DNA of 64,000 nt from Albifimbria verrucaria (Eukaryota > Ascomycota > Sordariomycetes > Hypocreales > Stachybotryaceae): contig JAHREC010000019.1 of NCBI GenBank assembly GCA_020081605.1, positions 62,001-126,000 of the forward strand, written 5' to 3'. Positions within the stretch are counted from its first letter, which is position 1, and the number at the start of each line of letters is the position of its first letter. The notes beneath the pieces were generated by a model that had not been told where the DNA came from, ran no database searches, and saw only the letters and a program-made list of their open reading frames with translations. Positions 22,996 to 34,063 of this stretch are shown piece by piece. The translations under genes and the position numbers were made by a program.

Positions 22996-23277
22996 CTATC
23001 GCACTAAGCTGACAATCCCCGTGAGAGCCACGACTACACTCAGATTTCCCTTGCTCCTGGACTCTTTAACGATCACTTCCACATACGTAAGAGAATCCAA
23101 TACCCTGGTAAGCCACCGGACCGATGCTGGCTCGGGTGTGACTGATGCGGCAACCGGATAGGAGGGGTGGGGTTCCAGCTTTTGCTGGACAACGGCTGTG
23201 AGTCTTTCTACCATCTCAACCGAAGGGTGAACAAAATCTGAAGAGAAAGTTAGAAAGTAATCAAAACTCGTTCTCAT
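22996..23277 (-). CDS. Small unrecognised protein (93 aa)
   Basis: An intact frame starts 75 bp from the divergent start of the metallo-beta-lactamase gene at 23352. It has no signal peptide. The C-terminal 20 residues are hydrophobic (NLSVVVALTGIVSLVR) and could be a membrane anchor. I match it to no family. It could be chance, or one exon of a larger gene. Confidence 0.3.
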   Translation of the reverse strand: MRTSFDYFLTFSSDFVHPSVEMVERLTAVVQQKLEPHPSYPVAASVTPEPASVRWLTRVLDSLTYVEVIVKESRSKGNLSVVVALTGIVSLVR

Positions 23278-23351
23278 ACTAAGCGCTTCCTTTAATGAGT
23301 GGGAAAACTGTGACCAGCAAACAAGGCGACCTCAATCGTTGATAGATCGAC

Positions 23352-24548
23352 ATGAATAACGACAAGCTCCCAGTTTCCACTACGTTGGAGTGGTTTGGTT
23401 CGCCGCGCTTGACTGTTGTGCATCGAAGGCGTGATGTTAACAAGAGGTGTTAGGTGCGACAACATTCCGCATGAAGACTCGCAGTCTGACTATCTTTCTC
23501 GATTCCTGGTTAGATCGACCATCGACGGTGCCCCAGTACCTCAAAGTTGCAGACGTGGACGAATGCGATTACATTGTGATCAGCCACGCTCATTTCGACC
23601 AGTTGAGTTCTTCAAACTACTTCGGCGGCGCTTCTAATATCGAATGGCCGAAACAGAATGTTCACGAATCACTGACAAGCACGTAGCCTTCCCGGAGCGG
23701 ACAGGATTGCAAAAAGACAGGTGCCATAATCATCGCCAATGGTGAGGCTATCAATGTCATGCGAGGAGCTGGGGTACCAGAAAATCAACTCATCGCCATC
23801 TCAGGAGGCGAACGGATTCCTCTTTTCACCCGTGCCATTCGTGACAAAGTTACAAAGTCTGCACCCAGTATGGGCCAAGGTTCGACTCCCGGCCCGGCTG
23901 GTCCCCGCAGCCGGATGCAGAGGATGCAGTGGTGACTCTACACGCGTGGCCATCTCTTCACTGTCTCATGCCGCTCGGTCCAGACGGTGATCATCTCGAG
24001 TTCATAGACACCGGAGCAATATTCAGGGGCGCTGCCAGTCACTCCTGTACACTTGATATCACGCGAGCCCTTACCTATGGCCTTGGAAGCCTGGTTAAAC
24101 GGCCACAGCTGCCACCACAGCTTCCGAACGATTTAAAAGTTTTGGTGGAATATATGAAAGATCGCGACAATAACCAATACTCCAATTTTGATGGTGGTCA
24201 ACTCATGTACAACTTTCTTATTGGCAATAAAACCTTGTTGTGGAGCGGCCACCTGGGCGCTTACGAGGGATTGTGGCCAACCTCGAGCCGAAACCCGATT
24301 TCGCTATACTCGCCATCGCGGGGCGGGCTAACCTTAATGGAAAACCGTTTGATGGGTCTGCTTCTGAATTCGCCGTCAGGAAAATCAAGTGGCTTCATGA
24401 GCCTCGGAGAGCAGTGTGGTGCCTTCACGATCAGAGCCCTCTAAAACCACATTACATCGATACGAAGGCTGCCACAAATTTGGTCCATAAGGAAACTAAG
24501 ACTAGAATCTTGGATCTTAATCCAGCGGAAGTTTTTAAAGTCTGGTAG
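23352..24548 (+). CDS. Metallo-beta-lactamase-fold hydrolase (UlaG/NAPE-PLD-like)
   Basis: Three exons: 23352-23397, 23454-23601, 23687-24548, with introns of 56 and 85 bp. The N-terminus TLEWFGATTFRMKT is typical of the UlaG/NAPE-PLD-like group. The zinc motif HAHFDH is assembled across intron 2 (CA plus C). Further marks are GAIIIANGEAINVMRGAGV, a distal HSCTLDI and SGHLGAYEG. Exon 3 loses frame three times, each time by one base in a run: AAAAA at 23711-23715, CCCC at 23903-23906, GGG at 24267-24269. With all three restored the CDS is 1059 nt, or 352 aa, with no internal stop. In this setting it may open a lactone or hydrolyse a CoA or ester intermediate (inference). Confidence 0.8.
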
Positions 24549-25047
24549 GGTGTGAATTCTGGTATCTAGTTCAGCCTTGATAATATTTGTGGATATTATA
24601 TATTGTCATGTACCCGTCTTTCTCCATTTTGCGTGGAATCCGGGTTATTTGATGATTACCACTGAATGCAGTAAATCTTCAACTATTGCTCTACCACATA
24701 GCCGTATCGTAAGGAGCAAAGCGGATGGTGAAGGCATTTTGAGCCGTTGTTTGGTTCATAAGTGTGTTTAGTGTTGCGTCTCCTCAGACCATGTGAGTCA
24801 AACTTCTAAACACTCAACATCGCCATATCTAACGCATTACGCATTTCCACATGAATATCATAACCATACATCTCACGCAATTGAATCGAGTTGTCTAGAA
24901 TATTGGGAGTTCCGTGATCGGATTTTGAATGGAGTGCCCGGTCACGAGCTCCTTGCTCGGGTCCTATAACCAGTTGTTGCTTAGTTCCTAGTCCCCATTG
25001 GATAGACAGATATATATATAAGAAAGAACAAGAAGAGGGTTTGTTGT
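24549..25047. other. Region between converging genes
   Basis: About 500 bp between the 3' end of the metallo-beta-lactamase gene (+) and the 3' end of a monooxygenase (-). It should hold both terminators and polyadenylation signals. No clear gene. AT-rich TATATATATA at about 25010. Confidence 0.4.
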
Positions 25048-26259
25048 TTATTTACCGTCTGGCATATGAAAATAGTCCCTGTTTTTCTGCCCAGTATCCC
25101 TCATGCTGTCCGTTCTCGGGCGTCGTAATTCCTGGTACACTTCCAGGACTGGCCTTAGACCACAATCATGATCAGTGGCGTACTGTAGACAATCACCCAA
25201 GGCGACAGCATCTTCAATAGCGGAAGCTGCACCTTGGCCAATGTATGGGAGCATGGGATGTGCGGCATCTCCTAGGAGCACAAGGTTGCCCTCGGGGTGC
25301 AGCCAAGTGTCTAGCCTCGGTCGATCGCAGAGCTTCCAAATGTATGAGACATCGAACATGTCGAGGAGCTTGCGCAGCCGCGGATCCCAGCCCTTGAAGC
25401 TCTTTCGCAGCTTATTTGGATCACCCTTAAGCTTCCAACTTTCTTCAGTAATCTCATCATCCGGGACCAAGATGACCATGTTGTATGCCTCGCCACCCCT
25501 CACGAAATAACCCACAACATGGCTTCCCGGGCCCAGCCAGACTATGGAACCATTTTGAAAGCGAAGAGAATCAAACTCGGGATCTGAAAGCTGTTCCCTG
25601 GTGAGTAGCGCTCGGTAAGCACTATCTCCGGTTGGCACCGGCCGAACTTCCTTGCCTATCACAAACTTGCAGAGCCGACTTTTGATCCCGTCCGCAGCAA
25701 TGATGACATCCCCTCTGAATGTGCGGCCATCCGAGGTAACCACAGTCTCTTGACAGTTGTCGTTCGGGAAGTCCTCATGAAAGTAATCGACGACCTCACA
25801 GTTAACAATGATTTGCACGCCCAGCTGTCGTGCTCGCTCAACCAGCATGCCCTGCAAGTCCACGCGGTGGATGTACAGATATTTGTGACCGAATTCTCGC
25901 TCCATTCGGTGACCTTCATTCAAGCGGAATTTTGTCAATTCGGCCCCATTTTCCCAGCGTACCTGACGGACTGTAAGCGGCGCAGTCCCATGCTTTGCGA
26001 GCTCATCTGCTAGACCAAAATCTGACAATATCCGAGTCAGGTTTGGTGCGACCTGAATGCCGGCCCCAATTTCTCCTAACTCTTTGGCTGCTTCCAGCAC
26101 AATTACTAGAGGCTTGGGTTCAATTTTAGTGACAGATATTGCGATTGCGGCGGATAGGCCTGAAAACCAGTTATTTGTCGAATCGTAATTGAGTGGGCCG
26201 TTCAACTCACTTACCCCTAAACCCCCACCAACTATTATAATATTGAGTGGCCTACGCAT
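25048..26259 (-). CDS. FAD-dependent salicylate-hydroxylase-like monooxygenase
   Basis: The protein runs almost uninterrupted: NIIIVGGGLGG, LEAAKELGEIGAGIQVAPNL, the DG motif GDVIIAADGIKSRL, LVLLGDAAHPMLPYIGQGAASAIEDA (GD motif), and a C-terminus ending MRDTGQKNRDYFHMPDGK. I prefer the ATG at 26259 over 26283 because it abuts the Rossmann motif. An intron (GTAAGT...TTTTCAG, about 55 bp near 26155-26213) lies right after GGGLG and reads through without a stop. Correct splicing needs one more G at 26214-26217. As written, the frame stays open only because the intron is translated. The closest functional classes are salicylate hydroxylase and 6-hydroxynicotinate 3-monooxygenase. It can decarboxylate and hydroxylate an aromatic acid (family knowledge). 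Confidence 0.85.
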   Translation of the reverse strand: MRRPLNIIIVGGGLGVSELNGPLNYDSTNNWFSGLSAAIAISVTKIEPKPLVIVLEAAKELGEIGAGIQVAPNLTRILSDFGLADELAKHGTAPLTVRQVRWENGAELTKFRLNEGHRMEREFGHKYLYIHRVDLQGMLVERARQLGVQIIVNCEVVDYFHEDFPNDNCQETVVTSDGRTFRGDVIIAADGIKSRLCKFVIGKEVRPVPTGDSAYRALLTREQLSDPEFDSLRFQNGSIVWLGPGSHVVGYFVRGGEAYNMVILVPDDEITEESWKLKGDPNKLRKSFKGWDPRLRKLLDMFDVSYIWKLCDRPRLDTWLHPEGNLVLLGDAAHPMLPYIGQGAASAIEDAVALGDCLQYATDHDCGLRPVLEVYQELRRPRTDSMRDTGQKNRDYFHMPDGK

Positions 26260-26732
26260 GTTCAAGCCAGGGTATAAGGACACTTCAAGTCTACCGTTGC
26301 TAACAACCTAATATTGGCATTCGTTTCGGGTTTACCACTCCATATTTTATTGAAGGTAGTGCTATAGTTTTGTGTATGTCGAATCGGGCTTGTGGGGAGT
26401 AGGAACCGGGACCAAGGGGTGGCAATTAGCTTTCCTCTTTGGGATGTAGGGCAAGGATGAGGTTGGAGCGTTGCTATCATTTTCCTAGGTGAATACACTG
26501 CCTTTCCAATTTCCTGCAAGATATCTTATCCTCTGAGTTTATCGGCCACTATTAACTGATAGATACCCATCACGCTTGGACAGCCCAAGATTTGTCCTAC
26601 ATTCTGAAAGTTATTGACAAAAGATTGGCCGATATAGTGAGCCAACAATAAACCCACCAAAGTCGTCGTCTGAAAAACACCAGATACTATGACAAGAATG
26701 TAAATCTCGTCACACTCTGTTGCAGAAACCTA

Positions 26733-29064
26733 CTACAGCGAGTAAGTAACCTCTTTTGAGAACGCACTTGACCATTCCCTAAGCCTCCTTCCGTAAAGAA
26801 AGAAAATGGGGAGGAAGAGTGACAAAACCCAATCACACCCGCGAAGATACCAAAGGCACCCATGTAACCACGAGCCGCAACCCAGTCTGGGATACCATAG
26901 GTGAAGGCGAAACCGACAATGTTTCGGAAGCTAGCAACATTGACAAGAACAGGACTGTAATACACAAGTTAGTTGAGCCATTCAGCCGACCGGTGTCGAC
27001 ACTAACCCTGCAAGTCGCGGAAAACTTTCAATAGCAACAACTGAGGCAACGATGTTGACGGTGAGGAAAGAGAAGATCATGAGACCTGTGGCAAAAACAA
27101 TGGCTATCCAGTGCACTTTGTTAACATACTCGCCTCCGATTCCATACAGAATACAGCCGAAGATACCAACTATCAGGGGAACCCCAGGTTCCAAAGGTTC
27201 ATTTCGGCTTCCCTTTGCCTCCATTGCGCTTTGCAAGTCTGTTGGCGAGTTTGTCTGAGAGGAAGCCACCGAAGAACATGACGAAAATGCTGGCTACAGT
27301 GGGCGCGATCACAACTAGTCCAACAGAATCGAATCGCCAGCTGTAAGGCGGAGAGAGCAGAACCGTAGACATTGTAGTGTTGGAGCCGAGACTGATGCCG
27401 ATGAAGGCAGCATTAAGCAAGATTAGGTACGCGACAATGGGGAAGACGAGCGTCTTGACTATCTCAATGAATGAGACAAGACCGTCCCTGATTTTGATGC
27501 CACCAGAGCAGACGCCATACTCGACCCAAAAGGTAGGCTTGCCATTTGTATTTTCTGTCACCTGTGAAGGAATATTCTGAAGCTCGTAGTCAGGTGCCTC
27601 ACCCCTTCGATGACCATGTGTTAGCAAAGTGAATGAACTGCTGAAGGAGACTGAAGAGAAAATGCGACTCACTGAGTGAGGCAGGATCTCTCTGCCAGCG
27701 TGTCTCGGGCAGGAATAGAATTACACAGATGGCAGATATGCCTGTGATAATGGCGCCGATGAGATAAAGCCATTTCCAACCCATTTTCGCCACAATGTGA
27801 CTTGAGCCAATGCCGAGAGAAACGGTGATAATCCCTAAGCTGTGATTTAGTTTCCGTCTTGTGCCATGCAAAGCAACTTGTGTAGAGCATTGTCACACGT
27901 ACTTGAGAGGCCCAGATGAGTGCGATGGCACTGCTCCGCTGATGGACAAATGTCATATCCTGTACGACCAAAGGAATGAGACTTTCAACGGCTCCAGCGC
28001 CAAACGCCTGGACACAACGCGAGGCGATATGTGACGAGAGTGAGGTACTCCAGCCAGACCATGCAGTAGCAAAGTTGCAATAACGACACAAAAGATCATG
28101 ACAGCTCGACGACCAAAAGCAGTAGACGCAGGGACCAGAATATAGTTTGCTAGGCCTACAACAAGGACTGGCAGAGAAATAATCAAGTTCACCCGGCTGA
28201 GAGGTTCAGCACCAGGGAGTTTGGACAGAGCTTCTAGCGGGTTCCCACCGCCACCAGATGGCCATCCACCACCACTATGCGACGGGTAGTTCCCGTCACT
28301 ATCGTTGGGGGCATGGCTTGGCATAGGACCAGTTGCAGGTGCGCTCGGAAGGCCGCCGCTGGGAAGGGCATCTATAGGTATGCCGCTTGGTGAAAAGCCA
28401 GCAGTCAGGATGCCGCTGGAGAACAAAACGGTGGGCGTGCTAGTGGGAACGGGAGTTATAGGGGATTGTCCTCAAGGGCGCGGACGGTTTGATGATTGCC
28501 ACCGAATTCAGTATCAATGCCACCACTTGGCGTCATGCCCGTAGGCATTGCGCCACCCTGTGAACCTCTAAACGCTGTAGCTAGGATGCCAGCAAGTCCG
28601 TCAGGTTCGTTGAGCGCTTTTGGATCGACGCCAGCGTACTCGAGCATGAAAACGGGCAGCAAGCCCGCCATCATCTGCTGCATAGCGATAGCGATGGCAC
28701 CAACTAATGTAGTGAAGGTCAGTATTGCACATTAATAAATGGTTTTTTCTGGTTATCCTGCGAAAGAGAAGACGGACAGAAACAAACGGAGAAGATGGCC
28801 AATCCCTTCTTCATCGGGGAAAAGTTTAAAGGATCTAAGGTGTAGTCAGATTAGCACCCTTGTCTCATTATATATTTCAGCTGAAAGGGTGCAGCGACGG
28901 AGGATCTCACCATTTTTATGCGACGACGGTCGTGGTATCAAGCGCAGCTGGCCTCCAGCCTCGTATAGCTGGGCTGTGCCCTCGATAGTTGTGCGTGCTG
29001 TTTTAAGGTCTGACCGTGCCTCGATGTGCTCGGCATCATTTTTCTTACTCATCGTCGTGGTCAC
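26733..29064 (-). CDS. MFS transporter, multi-exon
   Basis: A fungal major-facilitator permease of the anion or aromatic-acid type. Exon 1 begins MTTTMSKKNDAEHIEARS and reads GTAQLYEAGGQLRLIPRPSS, then DPLNFSP, the classic N-terminus. Later pieces: GLLPVFMLEYAGVDP, a long low-complexity Gly/Pro/Ser loop (28250-28420), AFGRRAVMIFCVV, SRCVQAFGAGAVESLIPLVVQD, LYLIGAIITGISAICVILFLPETRW, LNAAFIGISLGSNT, GYMGAFGIFAGVIGF, and a charged tail ending at 26733. At least five introns are visible. Frame slips occur at 28461-28464, about 28066, about 27200 and 26823. One splice junction near 27840-27905 does not keep phase on my reading. It is placed to import the cluster's substrate. Confidence 0.8.
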
Positions 29065-29891
29065 GTAGCTCGGTGTTGGTGGACTGAACTGACCAATGGA
29101 GTTTATTTGACAAGCGAATTGGGTAGAGATCTAAGACTAACGCAAGTGGTGAGGGTGCCTGTTGCAAGACAAGGAAGACAACGATGGCAGAAAAGGATAT
29201 TTTTTGAAGTTATTATAATATGGCAGACAGACATCGAAAACATATAGCAAAGCGGAAGCTGGCTCGGTTCGAATCCTTGCCTCTTTGGGCTTATTATCAG
29301 AGCACATTTATTAAGTTCCCGCACAAGCAACACCAGATTTTCGGCACTCGTGATCCGGAAATAGAATGTGGAAAAGCAAGAGTCTGAGATTGATTCGTCA
29401 TTGAATTCGCTTATAATTTGTGGCGCATCGAGCATGGTGCAGTCAAACCATGGTTCGTATACCCCACAGAGCCGGAAGTGACTTCTCGCACGTCACAGCT
29501 CTGACCTCTATAGCCTACGTTTCAGCTAGGTGTTCTTAGCCAGACGCGCTCATATGCCAGGAGATGCAAGCGCTTCAGCATAACCCGAATGTCACATTCG
29601 GGATTTCAAACCAAGTAGATGCCAGCCGCTTATGCAACTTGACGTCTCATGATTGTGAGAAGCATAAGTCCTGGGAATAATGACTGATTTAGAAGCATAG
29701 GACGTCAAGTGAGACTGAGCATGATTATGGCTTGCTGCTAAGGTGTGCTATTCGTTTTTGTTCTCCAATAGAATCTTGATTCGCGAGTTATTAGGCAAGA
29801 GTCCTGGCTATTCTAGAACTGATTATGCATGCCTTTTGCTCGAGCTTGGTGCCCCCTGTCAGTGCCCACACCGAGACTGAAGCCATTTGTT
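29065..29891. other. Upstream region of the MFS gene, no gene
   Basis: About 830 bp. A GGTTCGAATCC word at about 29263 resembles a tRNA B box, but no cloverleaf can be drawn around it. No other feature seen. Confidence 0.4.
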
Positions 29892-31521
29892 CTAATTCGG
29901 CAGCTCTGGAGCATCATCGACAGGTTTGTAGCCCAAGACCTTCCTAACAATAGTGACAATGTGGGCGAGGTCCAGAAGCCGTGCGACGAAGAACAACAAG
30001 ATCGATCCAGTAACCCCAGTCGGTTCGTACAACTGTGCAATGGTAAGATACATGGCAAGCATACAGATTGACTAACCATCAGGTTTGGGGCGAGAATGAT
30101 TGGGTGGCCTTCTTACTTGGTTCGACACTCCTCCACTAGCCTTGACCCACTTGAACGCTCGCGGAAGCATCAGTGATTCGTAATTTCTTACTGCCTCTGC
30201 GTAGTCTTCGTCGTTGAGAGGTCTGTCGTCAGCACTCTTAGCAAGTTGGACAATCTGAGGAAGCATGTCTGCGGCATCATGCATAGACTGATTGCCCCCA
30301 TGCCACGTGAAGGCAACATCGCGTGTATAGCGTCACCCATTAGCCAGACTCTGTCGTTCGCGAGCTTTGGCTCATCTGCCTTCTTCGTTTTTTCTCGCCA
30401 ATTTTTCGAAGGCGGCGTGCTGGCACGAGCTTGGAAGACATATATATTGCTGACATCAATTGCTTTGAGCATATTGTGACTGTTTATTGAGCAAGAAGGT
30501 ATCAGTGAACATAATCCAGACAAAAGGCAAGACAGAAACTGACGAAATCTGCATAAGGCGAAACATACAATCGTGGATCCCAATCCTTGATTAACTCAAG
30601 CAGGAACCCCAGTTTGTCGTCTAAATCGCGGGGCTCCCCAGACATAGTTCCTGGGAACTGAAAGCCCCCAGAACAGCGAGCCGAGCTCTTCGTCGTAATT
30701 CAATCCGTCCTGTCCCGACTCCCCGTCATGTGGTTGTGATTTCTTCCTCAAGCCTTCCGGTAAGTAGGCTGGATGCTCAAATATTAGCTAACCATTTCTT
30801 AGGGTGTATAAAGATAGAGATAGGCACGATTTTTCATCGACTCACCCGAGTAGAACAGGACCATGCCATTCTTGATGACAGTAATCGGAGATTGGCGAAC
30901 CTCTTCAGGTAAAGACAACAGCTTAGACACGGGCAAATCACCTCTGGCAAGAAACCCCCACTTGGCTGTCATTTGTACAATATTATTCAGCCCAATCTGG
31001 GTGTTGATCTTGGAGACGCTGCCTTCTGCCGAGATGAGCAGATCGCATTCATCGGTTGTACCATCCTCGAACGTGATCTTGACTTTGGATGACTCCGCGC
31101 TGTTGATCATGTCGTACTCCTTGAGCTTCTTGTTAAACACCACCTTCCCAGCTGCATCGAGCGGTTCCTGCAAAAAGTTTCGGAGTATGACTCTGTTGAT
31201 TGGCGCTGACTTAGTATAGGCCGGAAACTTGGTCAGGTCGAGCAACTTCTTGAAATTGGTGTCGTATAGGATCGGGGCAGATGAAATTACACCACCTGAC
31301 CGCCCGAACGTTTTGTACAGAGAAGCCTGCTGTTCTTCGGTCAGGCAGGCTCTGAACCCAGTCATCGCGGCTGATCCAAGGCGAATCTGATATCCTTCGC
31401 GAGTGCTGCGACGCTCATCAGACTCGAAGATTGTGAAGTCCACATTGTTGTGCAATAAGCCGTTGCCAAGAAGGCCGCCAGCTAGACCACACCCAATGAT
31501 GACCACTTTGAATGATCCCAT
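29892..31521 (-). CDS. FAD-dependent monooxygenase with C-terminal hydrophobic tail
   Basis: The start at 31521 (MGSFKVVIIGCGLAGGLLGNGLL) is preferred to 31572 because it begins at the Rossmann motif. Seen: FESDERRSTREGYQIRLG, the DG motif CDLLISAEGSVSKI (Asp-Gly changed to Glu-Gly), the GD motif DRVWLMGDAIHAMLPSRGMGG, then MHDAADMLPQIVQLAK. A last exon after a GTAAGA...GGTTAG intron encodes a 50-residue tail with one or two membrane-like stretches (ICMLAMYLTIAQLY, GSILLFFVARLLDLAHIV). At least three introns. Slips are GGGG at 30630-30633 (one too many) and CCCCC at 30295-30299 (one too few). A membrane tail is unusual for this family and resembles fungal meroterpenoid epoxidases. It may be a neighbour rather than a part of the catabolic cluster. 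Confidence 0.75.
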
Positions 31522-33027
31522 GTTGTATCCAAGGCGACTTGATATAGAACACAACCTAATGGCTCTCTGCACTGAACAATGTTTGTGTAGGCTCTAACTT
31601 CATTTCTGTATTATCGTGGAAATGCAATCTTGGCGAGGTTGCATGCCATCTCGGATATGCGGCGGGGTTGAGGAATCTCGATTACGCGCAGGGGAAAGAA
31701 AAAACGCGCTCGCTGATGCATAAAATCGGCTTTGCGTATAAGAGGGGTCGGTTGATGACAGGGCTAATATATTCGGCCTTTTGGGCAAAGTACATGCCGG
31801 AGAGAGCCGCTAAATAGATCGGCATCTCATCGTTTACATGCACAATATTTATGATCAGTCGTGATAAAGCGCCTGTAAGCTATAGGCACTGACTGTGATG
31901 GTGAATGGAGAACCATGTAGCGTATGTCGATTGGTTGATTTTGAAACATTTCCAGGTTTGTGCACAAACCCTTCATAGCCGATACACTGCAGCAATGCCA
32001 ACAACAATTTTTACGGTTCACGAAAGATACACTTATTTGAAGGGACTTTCATCATACCATGAGTTGCGTAATCCCATGCGAACTTTTTGTGCTGTACTAC
32101 CTGATAGAACTCAGACAGGGTCGAGAAATATGATCCTACGTGAATATCATGGGGCTGCAGTAGAAGACTTCGTACTGCCTTATTCTTTGCTGAAGACCCT
32201 CCTCTTAGATATAGTATTCAGACACATAAATCACCATAGCGCAAGGTTAGGTCTTCAAGCCCTCTTTGAGATACATGGTCTGATACTGCATTTGAGCAGA
32301 TTTGACGATCGATATTTTTATATCTACCAGTGGCTTCTGGATGTGTCAAGGGCTCAGTATCAATGTACTGATACTGGTAGGAAATATTCCTATGCAGGTA
32401 AGCCAACAGTCTACATCTCTGAATTGGAGCCTGCCCACAGGAATTGAAGCAGCACTCGTTGCTGCGAGTCAAAGGTCGTTTCTGATTGGGTAGTCATGTG
32501 GGTTTGGATCTACTAGCTGCGTTTGAACGCGCACAGAAAGATGCGGATGACTTATATCCGCTGTCCTCCAGAACAAAAACAGGACTACGGGGACACTCGG
32601 ACCGTCAAACAAAGACCTGGTTTGATAGCCACAACACATTTCTGATAGCCAAATTATAAACTAACCCAATTTGAAAGTCAATAAAGCATTTTGACCACTA
32701 CCGACATAACAGTGGGCACCCCTCCCTAGTATTCCGAAACTGAGTATGCTCATCGGCTCTTACTTTTACATAAGGTTCAATTCAATGGTAGCGTACAGAA
32801 TCTATCCTGGAGCACCATTTGTGGAATATCATCTCGGTTTATCCAGTTGTCATTGAGAAGGACGGAATAGATAATTCCGCAAGCCAATATGTATTCAGGC
32901 GCTGAAAACAGCAGTCCTTAAGACTTTTCAGAAAATGTTTGCATTATTATATATATCCCGGCAATATTCATTCGGAATATCCTAATATCAACTTCGAACT
33001 CCAAATCTGCTTTGCTATAAGAGAATT
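31522..33027. other. Intergenic region upstream of the GH26 gene
   Basis: About 1.5 kb with no convincing gene. Open frames around 31905-32490 on both strands overlap each other, lack recognisable motifs and are probably chance. A TATATATA-type element at about 32945-32955 lies near 75 bp upstream of the GH26 start and may be part of its core promoter. Confidence 0.4.
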
Positions 33028-34063
33028 ATGTTTCTGTACATTCTCCACATTGCCTTGTTCTTTGGTTGCCTCTGTGCCGCCGTGCCTCTTACGGAGCGAC
33101 AATGGCTTACATATGGTCCTATCGACTCTAGTGCCACGGCAGAGGCGAAGGCGTTACTTCGATATATCCAGTCACAATACGGCTGGCACTATCTCTCGGG
33201 GCAGCAAGAGCGAACCGAAATCCAATGGCTTAAGAGCAATATTGGAAAGACTCCAGCCATCCAGGGCAGTGATCTCATGGACTATTCACCTTCACGTGTT
33301 GCATACGGTACTACCTCGACTGCAGTAGAGGATGCCATCGCCTTTGATCGCCAAGGTGGTATAGTCACAATCACCTGGCATTGGAATGCGCCCAACTGTC
33401 TCTACAATTCAGCAGCGCAGCCATGGTACTCTGGCTTTTATACTTCTGCCACCTGCTTTAATATTCAAACAGCACTGGCTCAGGGCTCAAATGGCGCTGA
33501 GTATAAACTCCTTCTCCGCGATGTTGATGCAATTGCCGCACAACTTAAGCGTCTCCGCGATGCCAATGTCCCAATTCTGTTTAGGCCTCTTCACGAGCCA
33601 GACGGCGCTTGGTTCTGGTGGGGAGCAAAGGAGCCGGCCCGTACAAACAATTATGGGATCTTTTATACGATCGCGTAACAAGGTACCACGGCCTCCACAA
33701 TATGCTCTGGGTCTGCAATACGGAAAAAGCGATTGGTACCCAGGCAACAGCAAATGCGATATCGCGACCACAGACGTGTATGTGAACGCTGGAGATCATA
33801 GCGTTCAAAAGAGTCATTGGGATGCTCTTTACGGAGTAACTGGTGGGCAAAGAGTTCTAGCTCTTGGCGAGGTGGGTGTCATCCCGGATCCGGAGCGGCA
33901 GGCTTCTGAAAACGTTCCCTGGGCCTACTGGATGACCTGGAATGGAAACTTTATTCGCGATGGAAACTACAATTCCAAAACCTTTCTACAAAGCATATTC
34001 TCTAATTCACGTGTCGTTACTTTGGATGGGCCAAGTCCACTCGGAAACTGGAAGTCAGGCTAA
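33028..34063 (+). CDS. Secreted GH26 beta-mannanase
   Basis: Endo-beta-1,4-mannanase, a clan GH-A retaining enzyme that cuts mannan and galactomannan. The signal peptide is [18 protein letters not shown]. The acid/base Glu is in [16 protein letters not shown] and the nucleophile Glu in [11 protein letters not shown]. Also seen are [18 protein letters not shown] and [17 protein letters not shown] see no intron. The frame breaks twice within about 65 bp, each time by one missing base in a run: TTTT at 33661-33664 (YGIF to [18 protein letters not shown]) and AAAAA at 33724-33728 (to [10 protein letters not shown]). Adding both gives 1038 nt, 345 aa and a complete catalytic domain. It pairs functionally with the alpha-galactosidase at 40452-41871. 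Confidence 0.9.

Noticed and set aside
29240..29285. Possible tRNA: GGTTCGAATCC at about 29263 resembles a B box
   Set aside because: The only A-box-like word is about 17 bp upstream, too close, and no acceptor stem or anticodon loop can be drawn.
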